Positions 12,116 through 23,412 of a stretch of 64,000 bases of DNA are shown here, one piece after another. Under the pieces are notes generated by a model that had not been told where the DNA came from, searched no databases, and saw only the letters and a list, made by a program, of their open reading frames with translations. Every line of letters starts with the position of its first letter. Positions within the stretch are counted from its first letter, which is position 1. Source of the DNA: Phocoena phocoena (taxonomy: Eukaryota; Chordata; Mammalia; Artiodactyla; Phocoenidae); the NCBI RefSeq assembly GCF_963924675.1, contig NC_089239.1, forward strand, positions 4,887,001-4,951,000, read 5' to 3'. Both the position numbers and the translations under genes were made by a program.

Positions 12116-12179
12116 TTGGCTCCACCTCCTCAGGCTCCCTACTGGCTTCTTCTTGCATATCTGATTCCAGCAATTGAAG

Positions 12180-13415
12180 CGCCCCAGGGTCTATTCTTAT
12201 CATCTATTTTTTTCCACCTATGTCTTCTCCCCCGATGCATTTACCCAGTCCCTTGGCTTCAAATACTCTCTTTATGCTGATGACGGACAAATTTCTTTAT
12301 CTAGCTCTGACCTCTTCTCTAAGTTCTAGACTGATGTATCCGGCTGCCTGTTCTACATGTGCACTCGGGGTCTAATAAGTATTTCAGCCTTAACAGGTCT
12401 CAAGTGAGCCAATATTCCCTCCCGCCACCACTGCCAGCCCTGCTTCCTACCTTGTCGCCAGAAATGGTACCACATCCTTGCACTTACTCATGCTAAAACC
12501 CTGATAAGGGTCATTATTGATTCCTTTCTTTCCCTCCAGTCTCACATTTGATCCATCCATAAATCCAGTTTTCTCTACTCCAAAACAAATACCCACAGTC
12601 TAGCCGTTTTTTTTTTTTTTAACTTTTTGGCCACGCCCCACAGCATGTAGGATCTTAGTTTCCCGACCAGGGATCGAACCAGCGCCGCCTGCATTGGAAG
12701 TGCGGCGTCTTAACCACTGGACCACCAGGGAAGTCCCCGAGTCTGGCCATTTTTAATCACCTCTACTGGGACCACCCTAGTCAAAGCCACTTCAACTCTC
12801 CCAGACCAATGTTCTTCCTCTTCCCATAACAGTCAGAGTCACACTTCTAAGGCATAATTTAGAATTTCATGTCCCTGAGAAAACACCTCCAGTGGTTCCC
12901 CATTGTAACCAAATGAAATCCAAACTTGTAGTCAGAGCCAGTAAGGCCCACTCTGTCTGGCTTCCGCCTCCCCTCCCTCTGTCCCGCCACTCTTCCTCTT
13001 CCTCACTATGTTCCGAATCTGATCTTTGCACCAGACATGCCAAGCCTGGTCCATTCGCAGAGCCTTTGGAGTTGTTGTTCCTACTGCTTGGAATTTTGCT
13101 CTCCAGATCTTCACCTTCTCATTATTCAGGTTGCAGCTCCAATGGGACCTTGTCAGAGGGATGCTTCTCAACACTGTAGGAAAGGCACCCCTGCTCCATC
13201 ACTCTCCACCCCGTTACCTTGTTTCGGCTTCTTCATGGCACTTGGAAGTATCTGCAATTACCTGATTTTTCCCCACATGCTTAATATCTGTTTCAATTCA
13301 TCAGAGTATAAGCTCCCTGGGGCAGGCACTCAGTGCACTGTCTTCACAGCCACATCTTCAGTGGTTGGGTCAGTGCCTGGCGCGTGGGAGGTGCACAGTT
13401 GATGTGTGTTGATTT
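12180..13415 (+). mobile_element. L2 LINE, ~1.1 kb of 3' end, split by a SINE
   Basis: Contains L2 landmarks in order: a block like 'ctttatgctgatgacggaca', 'gagtcacacttctaag', 'cacctccagtggttccccat', 'agtaaggcccactctgtctg', 'gtataagctccctggggcag' and 'gtcagtgcctggcgcgtggg'. The SINE at 12607-12737 interrupts it. The 95- and 121-aa frames in 12892-13402 are L2-derived noise without RT/EN motifs. Confidence 0.85.
12607..12737 (-). mobile_element. CHR/tRNA(Glu)-type SINE, short older form
   Basis: Antisense SINE with poly-T at the left and '...ccaccagggaagtccc' at the right. The flanking duplication is imperfect, agtctagccg (12597-12606) and agtctggcca (12740-12749), consistent with an older insertion into the L2. 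Confidence 0.88.
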
Positions 13416-13604
13416 ACTGACTGACCGCTAGATTCAACCAGCTCTTGCTACTTTGCTTCTTCTGCAACTAGGTGAAAAATGGAAGATTCCCTCATAGGAG
13501 AGAATCCCTTTATGTGGTTCAGTGCCTTTCTCTGGAAGCATGCAGGAAGAGGATGTGTACTGAGATCTGAGAAGAATCTATGAGCACTTTGAGGTATATT
13601 CACA

Positions 13605-13750
13605 GCTAATCATTCAATCAGGTATTCCCTTATTCCACAAACATTTCTGAAGAATTAAATGTGTGCTGGGCACTTGAGGCTCAGGCAACAAAGGCAAAAA
13701 AATCGAGGTTTCTACCCTTAAGGTGCTCATAATTTGGTAATGAAGGTAGA
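13605..13750 (-). mobile_element. L2 LINE 3' end, antisense
   Basis: 'tcattcaatcaggtattccc', 'tgtgtgctgggcacttgagg' and 'ctacccttaaggtgctcata' mirror the reverse complement of the L2 tail, with the (TTCA)n start on the left. Confidence 0.6.
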
Positions 13751-13751
13751 C

Positions 13752-14535
13752 ACTGTCTTAGTGAGCTCGGGCTGCCATTACAAAATACCAGAGACTGGGA
13801 GCCTTAAACAACAGAAATCCATCTCATACTTCTGGAGGCTGGAAGTCAAAGACCAGGGTGCCAGCATCTTCACCTTATGGTGGCGGCTCTTTTGCTGGTC
13901 TGCGGATGGTCACTTTCTTGCTGTTCCTTACCTGCTTGTGGACAAAGAATGTCACCTGCCATATCAAAGGCTGTTGCTGCCATCAAGCTGTCACCGCAGC
14001 CTCGAACTTTCCCTTACCCCGCCAGTGTGCACCCTGAGGGGATTCAGGATGGAGAGAAACAGGATACTGGCCCTTGCATCTTCTCATGCATAGAAAAGCA
14101 CTAAATTCATTAACTTGAATTTAATGAATCTGGTTTTCTTTAATTAACAGTGATCTTCTGATGTTCCAACTACCTGGTTTTTGTTGCAAAAACACCTATA
14201 GATCCTGGCTTCTCCCTTACCTCTTCAGAGCAGTCTCTCCCTGAGAGGCTGCCTCCCAGGCTTAAGTCCTCAGAAACTCTACCACATACAACAAAATTCT
14301 CAACTTTTAGGTTGTGCTTTTTTTTCAGTCGATGTGCCTTTCCTCAGTGCGTGCATATGGAGAGAAAGAGATTTCTTTCTCTCCTCTTATGACCACTGGT
14401 TCTATCAGATTAGGACCCCACTTTTATGAACTCATTTCACCCTAATTACCTCCTAAAGGCCCCATCTCCAGATACAGTCGCACTGGAGTTAAGGCTTCTA
14501 CATATGGATTTGGGGGGGACACAACTCAGTCTGTA
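13752..14535 (-). mobile_element. MaLR-type LTR, antisense, with inserted or diverged middle
   Basis: The left end reads 'gtcttagtgagctcgggctg', 'ccattacaaaataccagaga', 'aacaacagaaatccatctca', 'cttctggaggctggaagtca'. The right end reads 'aattacctcctaaaggcccc' and 'catatggatttgggggggac'. These are the two ends of a common mammalian ERVL-MaLR LTR in reverse. The span is longer than a normal 400-bp LTR, so 14100-14400 is likely unrelated or inserted sequence. No viral coding sequence is present. Confidence 0.65.
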
Positions 14536-15273
14536 TCAGATCCATACCCAGGTCCTTGCAATACACCAGCAGAGGAAAACGCAGGATTCTGAAGGCGCCC
14601 ACAGGTAAAGGCAGTGTGAGTGCGGTGAGCAGACCCACGCACTTCCCCAAGGGTATTGATATTGGGCCGATGATGAGAGTCTGGCAAACTGGTGTTTCTC
14701 CTAAGCCTTGAGTGTTTGTAGGGGACAAGGGGCCACCAATCACAGAAGCCTCTCCCATTGGAGTCAAACACGTTAGCACTGTAGCTGCTTGGATGGGGCA
14801 GGCTGAGGCTCTGTTAGTTCTGGGGTTTGTTATGGCAGGGTGAAACTTGGAGGAAGAAGAATTGTTTATTTCATCTTAGAATTGATGTGACCTGTCCGGG
14901 ATCCCTCTGGTTTTAGAACTCAACATGTCTCATGCCCCTGTGAGATGGATTTCCCACAACCAAGAGCACTGTTGTTTTCTGGTTGTTGCTGGAATGCTAG
15001 ATGCCATCTCTTGTCCCCTTGTGCCGTGCTATACCCTGGCGGTCTTGGAAAAGAGAGATCTGGGGTCTGCAGGCTAGTGATGACCACTTCCTCCAGCCAG
15101 GCTAAGCAAGGCCAAGCTGAGGCAAAACTGCCACATCTGTCTTCTTGGCCTCTTGGTTCCTCTTCTGAGTAACTTGCATATTAGTAAAAATGAAAATCAC
15201 CGAAATAATTAAGTTACCAAGTCCAAACTCATCCTGCCCACCACGTGACAGGCCAATAAATCAGGAGACGAAT
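14536..15273. other. Unique intronic sequence
   Basis: No repeat, exon or RNA gene recognised. Confidence 0.4.
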
Positions 15274-15731
15274 TGTTGGGACAAGGAATAATGACTTTAT
15301 TTGGAAAGCCAGCAGACTGAGAAGGTGGCGGACTAATGTCCCAAAGAACCATCTTGCCTGAGTTAGAACTCAGGCTTCTTTTATACTAGAAGGGGAGGGG
15401 GTGTGGTTGGTTACTGCAGACTTCTTGCTGTCAGGATCCTTTGTTCTTGCATCTGCCCACATTGGTCAGGCCATGATGTTCCTGTAAAACCTCCAACAAG
15501 ACAAATGTTACTCTCTGTCCTGCAACTTTTTATCTCTATATGAATGGAGGACTGTTATACCTTTAAAGGTCAGAGCCTTGAGAATGGGCTACCCTGGTAT
15601 TTCACGCTATAGGCAACATTCTTTTACAAAAGGTGCAGAGCCAGTGTGACTGAGCATAGGCAACAGAGCACAAAAGTTCAAGTAAAAGGAGCAGATCTGA
15701 TATGGAGTCAGATTTGTTCTTCCCTAGTACA
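15274..15731 (-). mobile_element. ERV-type LTR, antisense
   Basis: Resembles a dispersed cetartiodactyl LTR: 'tgttgggacaaggaataatg', 'actttatttggaaagccagc', 'cccaaagaaccatcttgcct', 'caggcttcttttatactaga', 'catctgcccacattggtcag'. Candidate TG...CA ends are at 15274 and 15731, but no matching duplication is visible. It is a solo LTR with no internal viral genes. The class is uncertain. Confidence 0.55.
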
Positions 15732-15734
15732 ATT

Positions 15735-15870
15735 ATCCTAGGCATTTACTAGTATTTTCTTATGCGTTATCTCACTTTTATCCTCATACCCACCCTGCAA
15801 GGGAAATAGTGTTAGTCTTGCTTTTCAGATTCACAGAGGAGCACTTAGAGTTACAGTATTTGCCTTGAGA
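15735..15870 (-). mobile_element. MIR SINE, antisense
   Basis: 'cgttatctcacttttatcct' then 'catacccaccctgcaaggga' match the reverse complement of the MIR 3' half. Confidence 0.65.
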
Positions 15871-16315
15871 GGCCTCCAAGTCTGCCATCTTGTCACCATG
15901 TCACATTGTCCTAGTGCTACGTGCTACCCCACTGTGCCACCATGAGGCCAGGCACTCAAGTGACAGCTGCTAATCTCCAGCTAGCTTCTTCTGTTATGTC
16001 AGGGCACCCTCCCTCTGTCTGTGTAGCATCCCATGGTTATGAAACCGAGCAGGACCCTATGGACCCTTCCCAGAAGAGACCCCACTATCCCCGCCCCCCA
16101 CCGAGTCCTCAGCCTACTTTTTGTCTGTAGGCAAACTTTAATAAAAGAATAAATTTAATCAGAGACATGAGAAAAGACAGAAACAAAGGAAAATCAGTCA
16201 AATAAGACCCAATAACAATAGCTTAGTTATTAAATAAAGTCAAGGACCTTTAGTTCCTCCTCAAGGACTATAGATAATATTCTGGGCCATGTCCTGTGAG
16301 CTGTCTTGTAGGTAC
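15871..16315. other. Unclassified intronic sequence between two LTRs
   Basis: 16128-16315 is A-rich and may be a remnant of proviral leader or LTR sequence, but no motif allows assignment. Confidence 0.3.
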
Positions 16316-16740
16316 TGAAACCCCCGCCAGGTGGAAGAAGTTAACTACATGATGAACAGACTGTAGCCATGACATAAGCTGCCACAATTCCAAGAACTGG
16401 CCTCAGAGAAATGGGAGCAAACCAACTCTGGAACTGAAGTTTAACTGGACTTAAAACAATCAAGATGATGCGGATCAGACCACGGCATGACCAATTTCAA
16501 GATGACTGTCAGAGCTGCCTGTGCTGTTTCTACACGTAATCCCCTCCCTCCACCTATACACCCCTGAAGCTCCCCTTTAAAAGCTCTTGCCCACTGATTG
16601 GCAGTGGGGAGTTGGCCTTTGGACAACAGTCCACCTTCTCCCTGGTTGCCAGCCTCTAGAATAAAGCAAACTTTCCTTTCCACCAATCTTGCCTCTCGAA
16701 TATTGGCTTTTGAGCAGCTAGACCCGACTTCAGTAACAGT
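16316..16740 (+). mobile_element. Class I (gammaretrovirus-like) solo LTR
   Basis: Begins TGAAACCCCCGCCAGG and ends ...CTTCAGTAACA. It contains a TATA-like 'cctttaaaagctcttgccc' near 16575 and a polyadenylation signal in 'tagaataaagcaaactttcc' (16657 on), 80-100 bp downstream. This U3-R-U5 order is typical of ERV1 LTRs. No gag/pol/env sequence adjoins it, so it reads as a solo LTR. Borders are provisional. Confidence 0.6.
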
Positions 16741-16894
16741 TAGAGTGTCCTTGGTGGTCCCCCAGTCAGACGGACGGCTCCCTGAAGCCACACGTGCTGT
16801 TTTATTTCTCTTGCTTCCCAGCCCTTAACACAAGAGTCCAACACATTGGTGAGGGAAGCCGTAAATGTTTGTCAAATGAAGTGTTAATGCTAAG

Positions 16895-17045
16895 TGTCCC
16901 CTTAGAATCATAACATTTGAGCTGGCCTTAAATACCCTCTTTAGCAAATGAGACAGAAAACTCGGAGAAGTGAAGGATTTATGCAAAGCCGCCCAGTTAG
17001 TGCCACTATTTAGAATAGAACTGATGCTTGGCCCAGTGTGCTTTC
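16895..17045 (-). mobile_element. MIR3/MIR-like ancient SINE
   Basis: 'agaatcataacatttgagct', 'aatgagacagaaaactcgga' and 'gaagtgaaggatttatgcaa' resemble the block 'cagatgaggaaactgaggc...gaagtgacttgcccaa' found in ancient SINEs. Diverged. Confidence 0.5.
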
Positions 17046-18518
17046 ATCTTTGTAAGCATGTATCAGCCATGCCAGGTTCCTGGAAGTCTACAGCCTCAGC
17101 CTCGGAGGGGCCTCCTCGTAAGTGGTTGAGAAGACAGGTATTTGGGTCCATGGTCCTTCCCAGGTCCTTCCCCTTCCTTCAATGGTGTACCTTACACACA
17201 TATTCACTCTCTTCACCGTTTTCTTTGGGCAGATACAAGTGTAAACTCTGGACGTCTGAAAAAAACTATTTTGTTTCTTCTGCATTTCATATGCTTAAAT
17301 TATAAGCCATAGTGATTGGTTAGTGAAAAGAATTAGCAGCTCGTTTATCAATTGAACTTTCTTTTGTGTTTTCATGTATTGGTTGGTGATGGGCAGTTTA
17401 AACATGTTAAATACTTTGAAGTGACTCTTACTACTAAGCTTCTGATAACTGTTATTTTCATAAATGGGAGTAGAGTTTCTATTTTTACTAAAACTATACA
17501 AAATATTCAATATTTATAGTGCCTTTAAAATAAATTCCCTGACCTTGTAACTGGTGTGTTGCCTCCCACACAACTGAAATTGAAAAGCTTTGGGTAAGCT
17601 TTTACCAAACACGATTTGACCTGCTTTGAACAATTCAGAGATGGCACAAAGAATCATTAGAATAATTAAACTTAGATGCAGAGTGACACTTAGAGATGTG
17701 GTCTAAGTTGTCCACTTTACAGAGGGGAAAATCCAAAGAGACACATGCCATGTTTTCCTGATTACACACCCCCACCATCACCACCATTTCCCATTGACCT
17801 TGAAAGCAGAGGCCTCTGGACCACTTACGGATGTGGTACAAAACATGCCCAAGGGCAGGGCCGGAGGAGTCGATGCCATTAGCTCAGGGATGTCACATCA
17901 TGTCACTATTGTTACTTATTCCTTCAGCTCTAACCTTGTGACTTGAAATTCCCAGTCCTGCCTGGTGCCACCGGGGTGACTCTCTCTTCTTTCCTCTGTC
18001 CTTATTATCTGCTCCAAATTCTGAATCCCTGAGTCTTTGCAGATTACCAGCTGCTCAGACCTGGACCCACTTCAAAGCACCAGCTAGTGGAATTACAGCC
18101 TCTTCCAGCCATTTTCCTCCAGATTAGAGAAGGGGTTTAGGGCTATCTTTAGGCTCTTGTATCTGCATTCATCCTTTAATGCAGCGAGTTCTGGCCTTTC
18201 CTGCACCTTCCAACATCTTCCCATCTTTCCACCTGCTGCCTTTCCACAGGTGGTCCTGGTGTGTGCAGGCCTGTCTCATGGGCACAAGCCCTGTGTCTGA
18301 CACTGAGTCATTTTCCCAAGCACCCCACCCCCAAGTCTCTTTCCAGTAGGGCTGAGACTAGAATCACAGTGTCTCCCAGCCAGCCCACTCTCCTTGCAGG
18401 GCATCACCCACTCTTATTAGGTTATAAAGATGGAGCTCAGTAACGGTGGATGTCATTTCTCTAATAAAATGACTCAGGCCTCAATGTTGTGAAATATAGC
18501 ATTGCTAATATTAGAATA

Positions 18519-18561
<43 letters not shown>

Positions 18562-19046
18562 ATATATATAATTCCGTCAAGAATTTACTAGAATTCCAAA
18601 TGGTCTAGGAGGCGTTAGAAATGAATAAACAGCATATAATCAAATGCTTTTGCTGGAAAATAAATGTACGGCACAGACTTGAAAGAAGCTTGAGCGGCAA
18701 AAAGGCTTGCCTGAGAAAACCACTAAGAGAGAAACCCGTTTTTGCACATTCACATACAGATTGTGTTAGGCACCGTAATTGCACAGTTATGACCTATCAG
18801 GGCCTTTTGTTGTGCGATGACTCAAACAGAAGCAACAGCAAACCCCAGTGGCTGGACCAAGAAAATAAAATGTGTGAACAAGTGATGGGAGCGAGGAATC
18901 GTCGGTTGGATAGTTTGTGTTATAATAACCTATGGTCGACTTTACATTGGGAGCATCTCAAAATCTGAAACAAACATGTCTTCCTTTGACCTAAGTCCTT
19001 GCTTGGCTATTAAACAGGAGTCCTAGATCTTGTAGGAAGGATCCTA
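17046..19046. other. Unique intronic sequence
   Basis: Nothing gene-like apart from the (TA)n run at 18515-18571. The ORF at 18621-18968 (115 aa) has no recognisable domain and no splice support. Confidence 0.4.
18515..18571. repeat. (TA)n microsatellite
   Basis: About 57 bp of almost pure TA, self-complementary along its length. Confidence 0.95.
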
Positions 19047-19392
19047 CAAAAATGGTCTCTAACAGTGGAATAAACTACAAAACAGAAACAGTCTCAGAGA
19101 CACAGAGAACAGACTTGTGGTTGCCAAGCGGGGAGGAGGGAGGGAGAGGAAGGGAGTGGGAGTTCGGGCTTGGTAGATGCAAACTCTTACATTTAGAATG
19201 GATAAACACAGGGTCCTACCGTATAGCACAGGGAACTAGATTCAGTATCCTGTGATAACCCATAATGGATAAGAATGCATAAAAAGAATGTCTATATGTG
19301 TATAACTGAGTCACTTTGCTGTACAGCAGAAATTAACACAACACTGTAAATCAACTATACTTCAATAAAAAAAAAAAAAATCCAAAAAAAAG
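19047..19392 (+). mobile_element. L1 3' end, 5'-truncated
   Basis: Sense copy of the L1 3' UTR: 'tacaaaacagaaacagtctc', 'acttgtggttgccaagcggg', 'gtatagcacagggaactaga', 'tttgctgtacagcagaaatt', 'actatacttcaataaaa', then poly-A. About 340 bp, with no clear duplication. Confidence 0.88.
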
Positions 19393-19754
19393 TAATGTTA
19401 GTCAGGTGGTAGATCCCCTATCCCCGGGCAGGAAAGGCCTCGCTTTGTCCTGGTACTGTGCCCTGTGGCCATCAGCCCTGCCGTGCTCTGGGGAAGGACA
19501 GAGTAGGAGGGGTGCTTCTGACAGTTCCCACATCAACCTTAGCTCCAGCTTCGACTCTCTTGTTGCTCTAAACACCCAGACTTTTGTCACTTTAAAGTGT
19601 GCCTCTGCCATGACCCTCTGCCATGACCCTTCAGCATAGAGAGTGACAGGACGGGTCGGGGCTCCTGCCCTATAGCAGTTCTCAGCCTGCCACCTTCCTG
19701 AACAGGCCACGAGCCCAGACACTTCCATATCTTGGGATTTCTCGGAACACACTA
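19393..19754. other. Unique intronic sequence
   Basis: No repeat or exon recognised. Overlapping ORFs on both strands (77 and 134 aa) have no domain signal. Confidence 0.4.
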
Positions 19755-20203
19755 AGTCCCCTACATACGAACAAGTTCTGTTCCGAGGGTGCATTCGTAA
19801 GTCCAATTTGTTCGTAAGTCCAACAAAGTTAGCCTAGGTACCCAACTAATGCAATCGGCTATAGTACTGTACCGTAATAGGTTTATAATACTTTTCACAC
19901 AAATAATACATAAAAAAAACACCACAAATAAAGAAAACATTTTTAATCTCACAGTACAGTACCTTGAAAATTACAGTAGTCCAGTACAACAGCCGGCACA
20001 CAGGGGCTGGCATCGAGTGAACAGGCAAAAAGAGTTACTGACTGGAGGAGGGAGAGCAGGTGGGAGATGGTAGAGCTGAAGGGTCGTCAGCAATAGGAGA
20101 TGGAGGGCAAGCTGCCATTTCACTCATGCTTGACGATGATGGAACGGAACGCACGATCGCATCTTTGAAAGCTCGCAACTTGAAGGTTCATGTGTAGGGG
20201 ACA
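19755..20203. mobile_element. Non-autonomous DNA transposon with terminal inverted repeats
   Basis: The left end agtcccctacatacgaac and the reverse complement of the right end tgtcccctacacatgaac match at 15 of 18 positions, giving TIRs at both edges of a 449-bp element. The left subterminal region repeats a 'ttcgtaagtccaa' motif twice (19795-19825). No transposase is encoded. It looks like a Tc1/mariner-superfamily deletion derivative shared with ruminants; the superfamily assignment is an inference. Confidence 0.6.
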
Positions 20204-20999
20204 ATGTATTCAGCTAGTGAGAAAACTCTAGATTTCTATGTTATGACAAATAGCCTCCAAACGCTGGGATTTTATTTGGCTGATGGCCTATTGTGTTTCT
20301 GCTGTGCGTTTTCCTTGTAAGTGATTTCACTCTGAGAAACTAGATTGACGTGTCTTGGGCTGTTGGTAATGGGCTGGGCTTCAAGTCTGAAAAAGACTCA
20401 TAATTACAGGGCATGCACTTGGGATGTTTGTGGTGGACGTGGTCTCCCTTGATCCCTCTACTCTCTGCCAGGGCATGTTTCTTCCTTCCTGGGGTGGAGA
20501 GGTGCCCAATTCACCCTCTATGCTCTGCTTTACCTGTCAGCAGTGCGGAGCTGATGCTAAGAGATGAGTGAGATAGAATCGTTGCCCGGCTAGGGCTCTG
20601 CACTAGATGTTGCTGGTGTCTCCCCGGCCCTCCATCTCTCTGACACCTGCTTCCTTGGACCTTGCCACCGCCAGCTGCCCTGTCTCCCCCTCCGTTACCC
20701 CAGGGACTGAGCAAAAGCTTCTGTCTCTGCTTCTCTCCCCTCTTGCCTCTCCTGTGGTCCCCACCTGGGCTCACGGCCACCCCCCATCAGTGTCTACCTT
20801 ACGGCACCTGTGTGTGAGCTCTGCCTGCTTCCAGCCTGCATCCCGCCCAACATGGCATAAACACTGCGGGTGCCGAGTGTGCCCCATCCAAGTAGAGAAG
20901 ACCAAATTGTCTGCTTTTATTATTTTATGACCTTTTCTCTTCTACCCGCCCCCCTGCCCCCACCATCTTCCTGACTACAGAGAGTTTGAATGGGCACAT
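20204..20999. other. Unique intronic sequence
   Basis: GC-richer than its surroundings at 20500-20850 but without CpG-island density. No exon recognised. Confidence 0.4.
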
Positions 21000-21500
21000 G
21001 AGGTCAAGTCCACTTGGGGCCAACCCTGTTGACGCTCTTCCCACATCACCCCCCACCTACGGCACCTCAGTGCATGTCACCTTGACTTCAGGCCGTCGCC
21101 ACCAGCATCTCTTTGTCTAAGGGCTTTCTCTGGTCACCAGAGTCCACTTCACTGTCCCTGTGGCAGGCTGAGATCATCAGAGGATTAATACTTCTGCCCC
21201 TTCCCCCAGGAGCCTGTCCTCAATGACTGACTAGGAGTTGGTGTATCCTCACCCCTCAGATGGGATTACTCTCTGACAGAGACTTTGAACACTCACTCCT
21301 AGAGGCCCCCGTGGGGTTCAGCCTTCTTCTCAGACCTCACTTACTGGGGAACAAATCCTTCATTAACCGGTTTCCTTACCCCTTTCCCTACTGCCTCATT
21401 AGTGTTTCCTGGAATTGTCTCCAGAATAAAATTCTTGCACTTGATTCCTTGAATCAGCCAGAGAAACCCAAGCTCAGATGCCACTTAATAGCACGTCGGG
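21000..21500. mobile_element. Possible old ERVL-type LTR
   Basis: 'tcctcaatgactgactagga', 'gatgggattactctctgaca', 'tcagacctcacttactgggg' and a terminal 'ccagaataaaattcttgcac' resemble an old mammalian LTR with a polyadenylation signal near its end. No clean borders. Confidence 0.4.
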
Positions 21501-22197
21501 GCATGAGGCAGGAAGCTGTGTCTTTCAGGCTAATGCATGGTCAGCCTGAGTGAGCTAGATCCTCACTTCTCCTTTCCATCTTTAGTGTGGCTCTGACCAT
21601 TAAAACTTGTAATTATTTTTTTTCTAGTTACAGGAAAAATGGGATGTCCTCAATCAAAATGACCACACAATTTCAGTTTTTACATTAAACAAATAAGTTA
21701 GGAGCTTGGATTTAAAAGTCTCAAGAGACAATTAAAACCCTCGTACTCAAGTGTGTCTGATTTTCTGTCCACACGAACTGCATCCCCTTAAAAGATATTT
21801 AAGCCATGGTTTCCTTTTTAAAATCTGGAGCATCTGTTAGACACTATGAAATATATTTGGTGTCAGGAAGTATTATTTATAGGTGCGTTTTATCCTCAGA
21901 CCCTCTGATAGAATTGTTTGTGAGTGTTTAGCCTCTCAGAGCAGTGATGTAGAAGATAAATACCAATAGGTCCCACAGGACTCTGTTATAAATGAAAACA
22001 CTGCCGCACATTGCCCTTGTCCTGGATACCCCAGGACAAAGAATTTTTTTTTCTTTGTTGGAATTGGACTGATGTTTAAAAATACCTCTAAGTATTGAAT
22101 CTGAAGTCATATTAAAATGGTACTGTTCCTCATGGTGTGTCGGCTCATTGCCACACACCCAGATCATGGAAACCTAGTGCCTGGAGGTTACTGTGTA
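21501..22197. other. Unique intronic sequence
   Basis: AT-rich with no recognised element. The left copy of the target-site duplication of the neighbouring L1 begins at 22198. Confidence 0.4.
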
Positions 22198-22214
22198 GAA
22201 AACAATGGCGATTC

Positions 22215-23395
22215 TTTGGAGAAATGTCTATTTGGGCCTTACGCCCATTTTTTGATTGGGTTGTTTGTTTTTTTGATGTTGAGCTGCATGAGCTGTTTGT
22301 ATATTCTGGAGTTTAATTCTTTGTCAGTTGCTTTGTTTGCAAATATTTTCCCCCATTCTGAGGGTTGTCTTTTCATCTTGTTTTTGGTTTCCTTGGCTGT
22401 GCAAAAACTTTTAAGTTTAATTAGGTCACATTTGTTTACTTTTGTTTTTATTCTCATTACTCTAGAAGACATACAGATGGCCAAAAAACACATGAAAAAA
22501 TGCTCAACATCACTAAGTATTAGAGAAATGCAAATTGAAACTACAATGAGGTATCACCTCACACTGGTCAGAATGGCCATCATCACAAAATCTACAAACA
22601 ACAAATGCTGGAGAGGGTGTGGAGAAAAGGGGACCCTCTTGCACTGTTGGTGGGAATGTAAATTGATATAGCCACTATGGAGAGCAGTATGGAGGTTCCT
22701 TAAAAAAAAAATAAACATAGGACTACCAGATGACCCAGCAATCCCACTACTGGGCATATATCCTGAGAAAACCATAATTCAAAGAGACACATGCACCCCA
22801 CTGTTCATTGCAGCTCTATTTACAATAGTCAGGACATGGAAGCAACCTAAATGCCCATCGACAGATGAATGGATAAAGATGTGGTACGTACATACAATGG
22901 AATATTACTCAGCCATAAAAAGGAACAAAATAGGGTCATTTGTAGAGACATGGATGGACCTAGAGACTGTCATACAGAGTGAAGTAAGTCAGAAAGAGAA
23001 CAACAAATATGGTATATTAACGCACATATGTGGAATCTGAAAAAAATTGGTATAGACGATCTTATTTACAAAGCAGAAATAGAGACACAGACATAGAGAT
23101 CAAATGTATGGATACCAAGGGGGAAGCAGGGTGTGGGATGAATTGGGAGATTGGGATTGACATATATACACTATTGATACTATGTATATAATAGATAACT
23201 AATGAGAACCTACTGTATGGCACAGGGAACTCTATTCAATGCTCTGTGGTGACCTAAATGGGAAGGAAATCCAAAAAAGAGGGAATCTATGTTTACATAT
23301 AGCTGATTCACTTTGCTGTACAGCAGAAACTAACACAACATTGTAAAGCAACTATACTCCAATAAAATTAAAAAAAAAAAAAAAGAAAAAAGAAA
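22215..23395 (+). mobile_element. L1 LINE with 5' inversion (twin-primed insertion)
   Basis: Two L1 segments in opposite orientation lie between copies of one target-site duplication: gaaaacaatggcgattc (22198-22214) and gaaaacaatggtgattc (23396-23412). 22215 to about 22463 is antisense L1 ORF2. From about 22464 to 23375 the 3' end of ORF2 plus the 3' UTR reads in sense, ending 'ccaataaaattaaaa...'. The inverted part ends at L1 '...catttctccaaag' and the sense part begins 'gaagacatacagatggcc', which are adjacent in intact L1, so little or nothing was lost at the junction. The 184-aa frame at 22117-22671 crosses this junction and is an artefact. Confidence 0.93.
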
Positions 23396-23412
23396 GAAAA
23401 CAATGGTGATTC

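Noticed and set aside
12892..13402. Overlapping 95- and 121-aa ORFs
   Set aside because: They sit wholly in the L2 3' region, in frames unrelated to L2 reverse transcriptase.
18515..18571. (TA)n tract as an origin or cruciform element
   Set aside because: Simple microsatellite; nothing around it supports a specific function.
22117..22671. 184-aa ORF, one of the longest in the window
   Set aside because: It runs from unique sequence through inverted L1 and across the inversion junction into sense L1. It has no coherent protein homology and is an artefact of the insertion.
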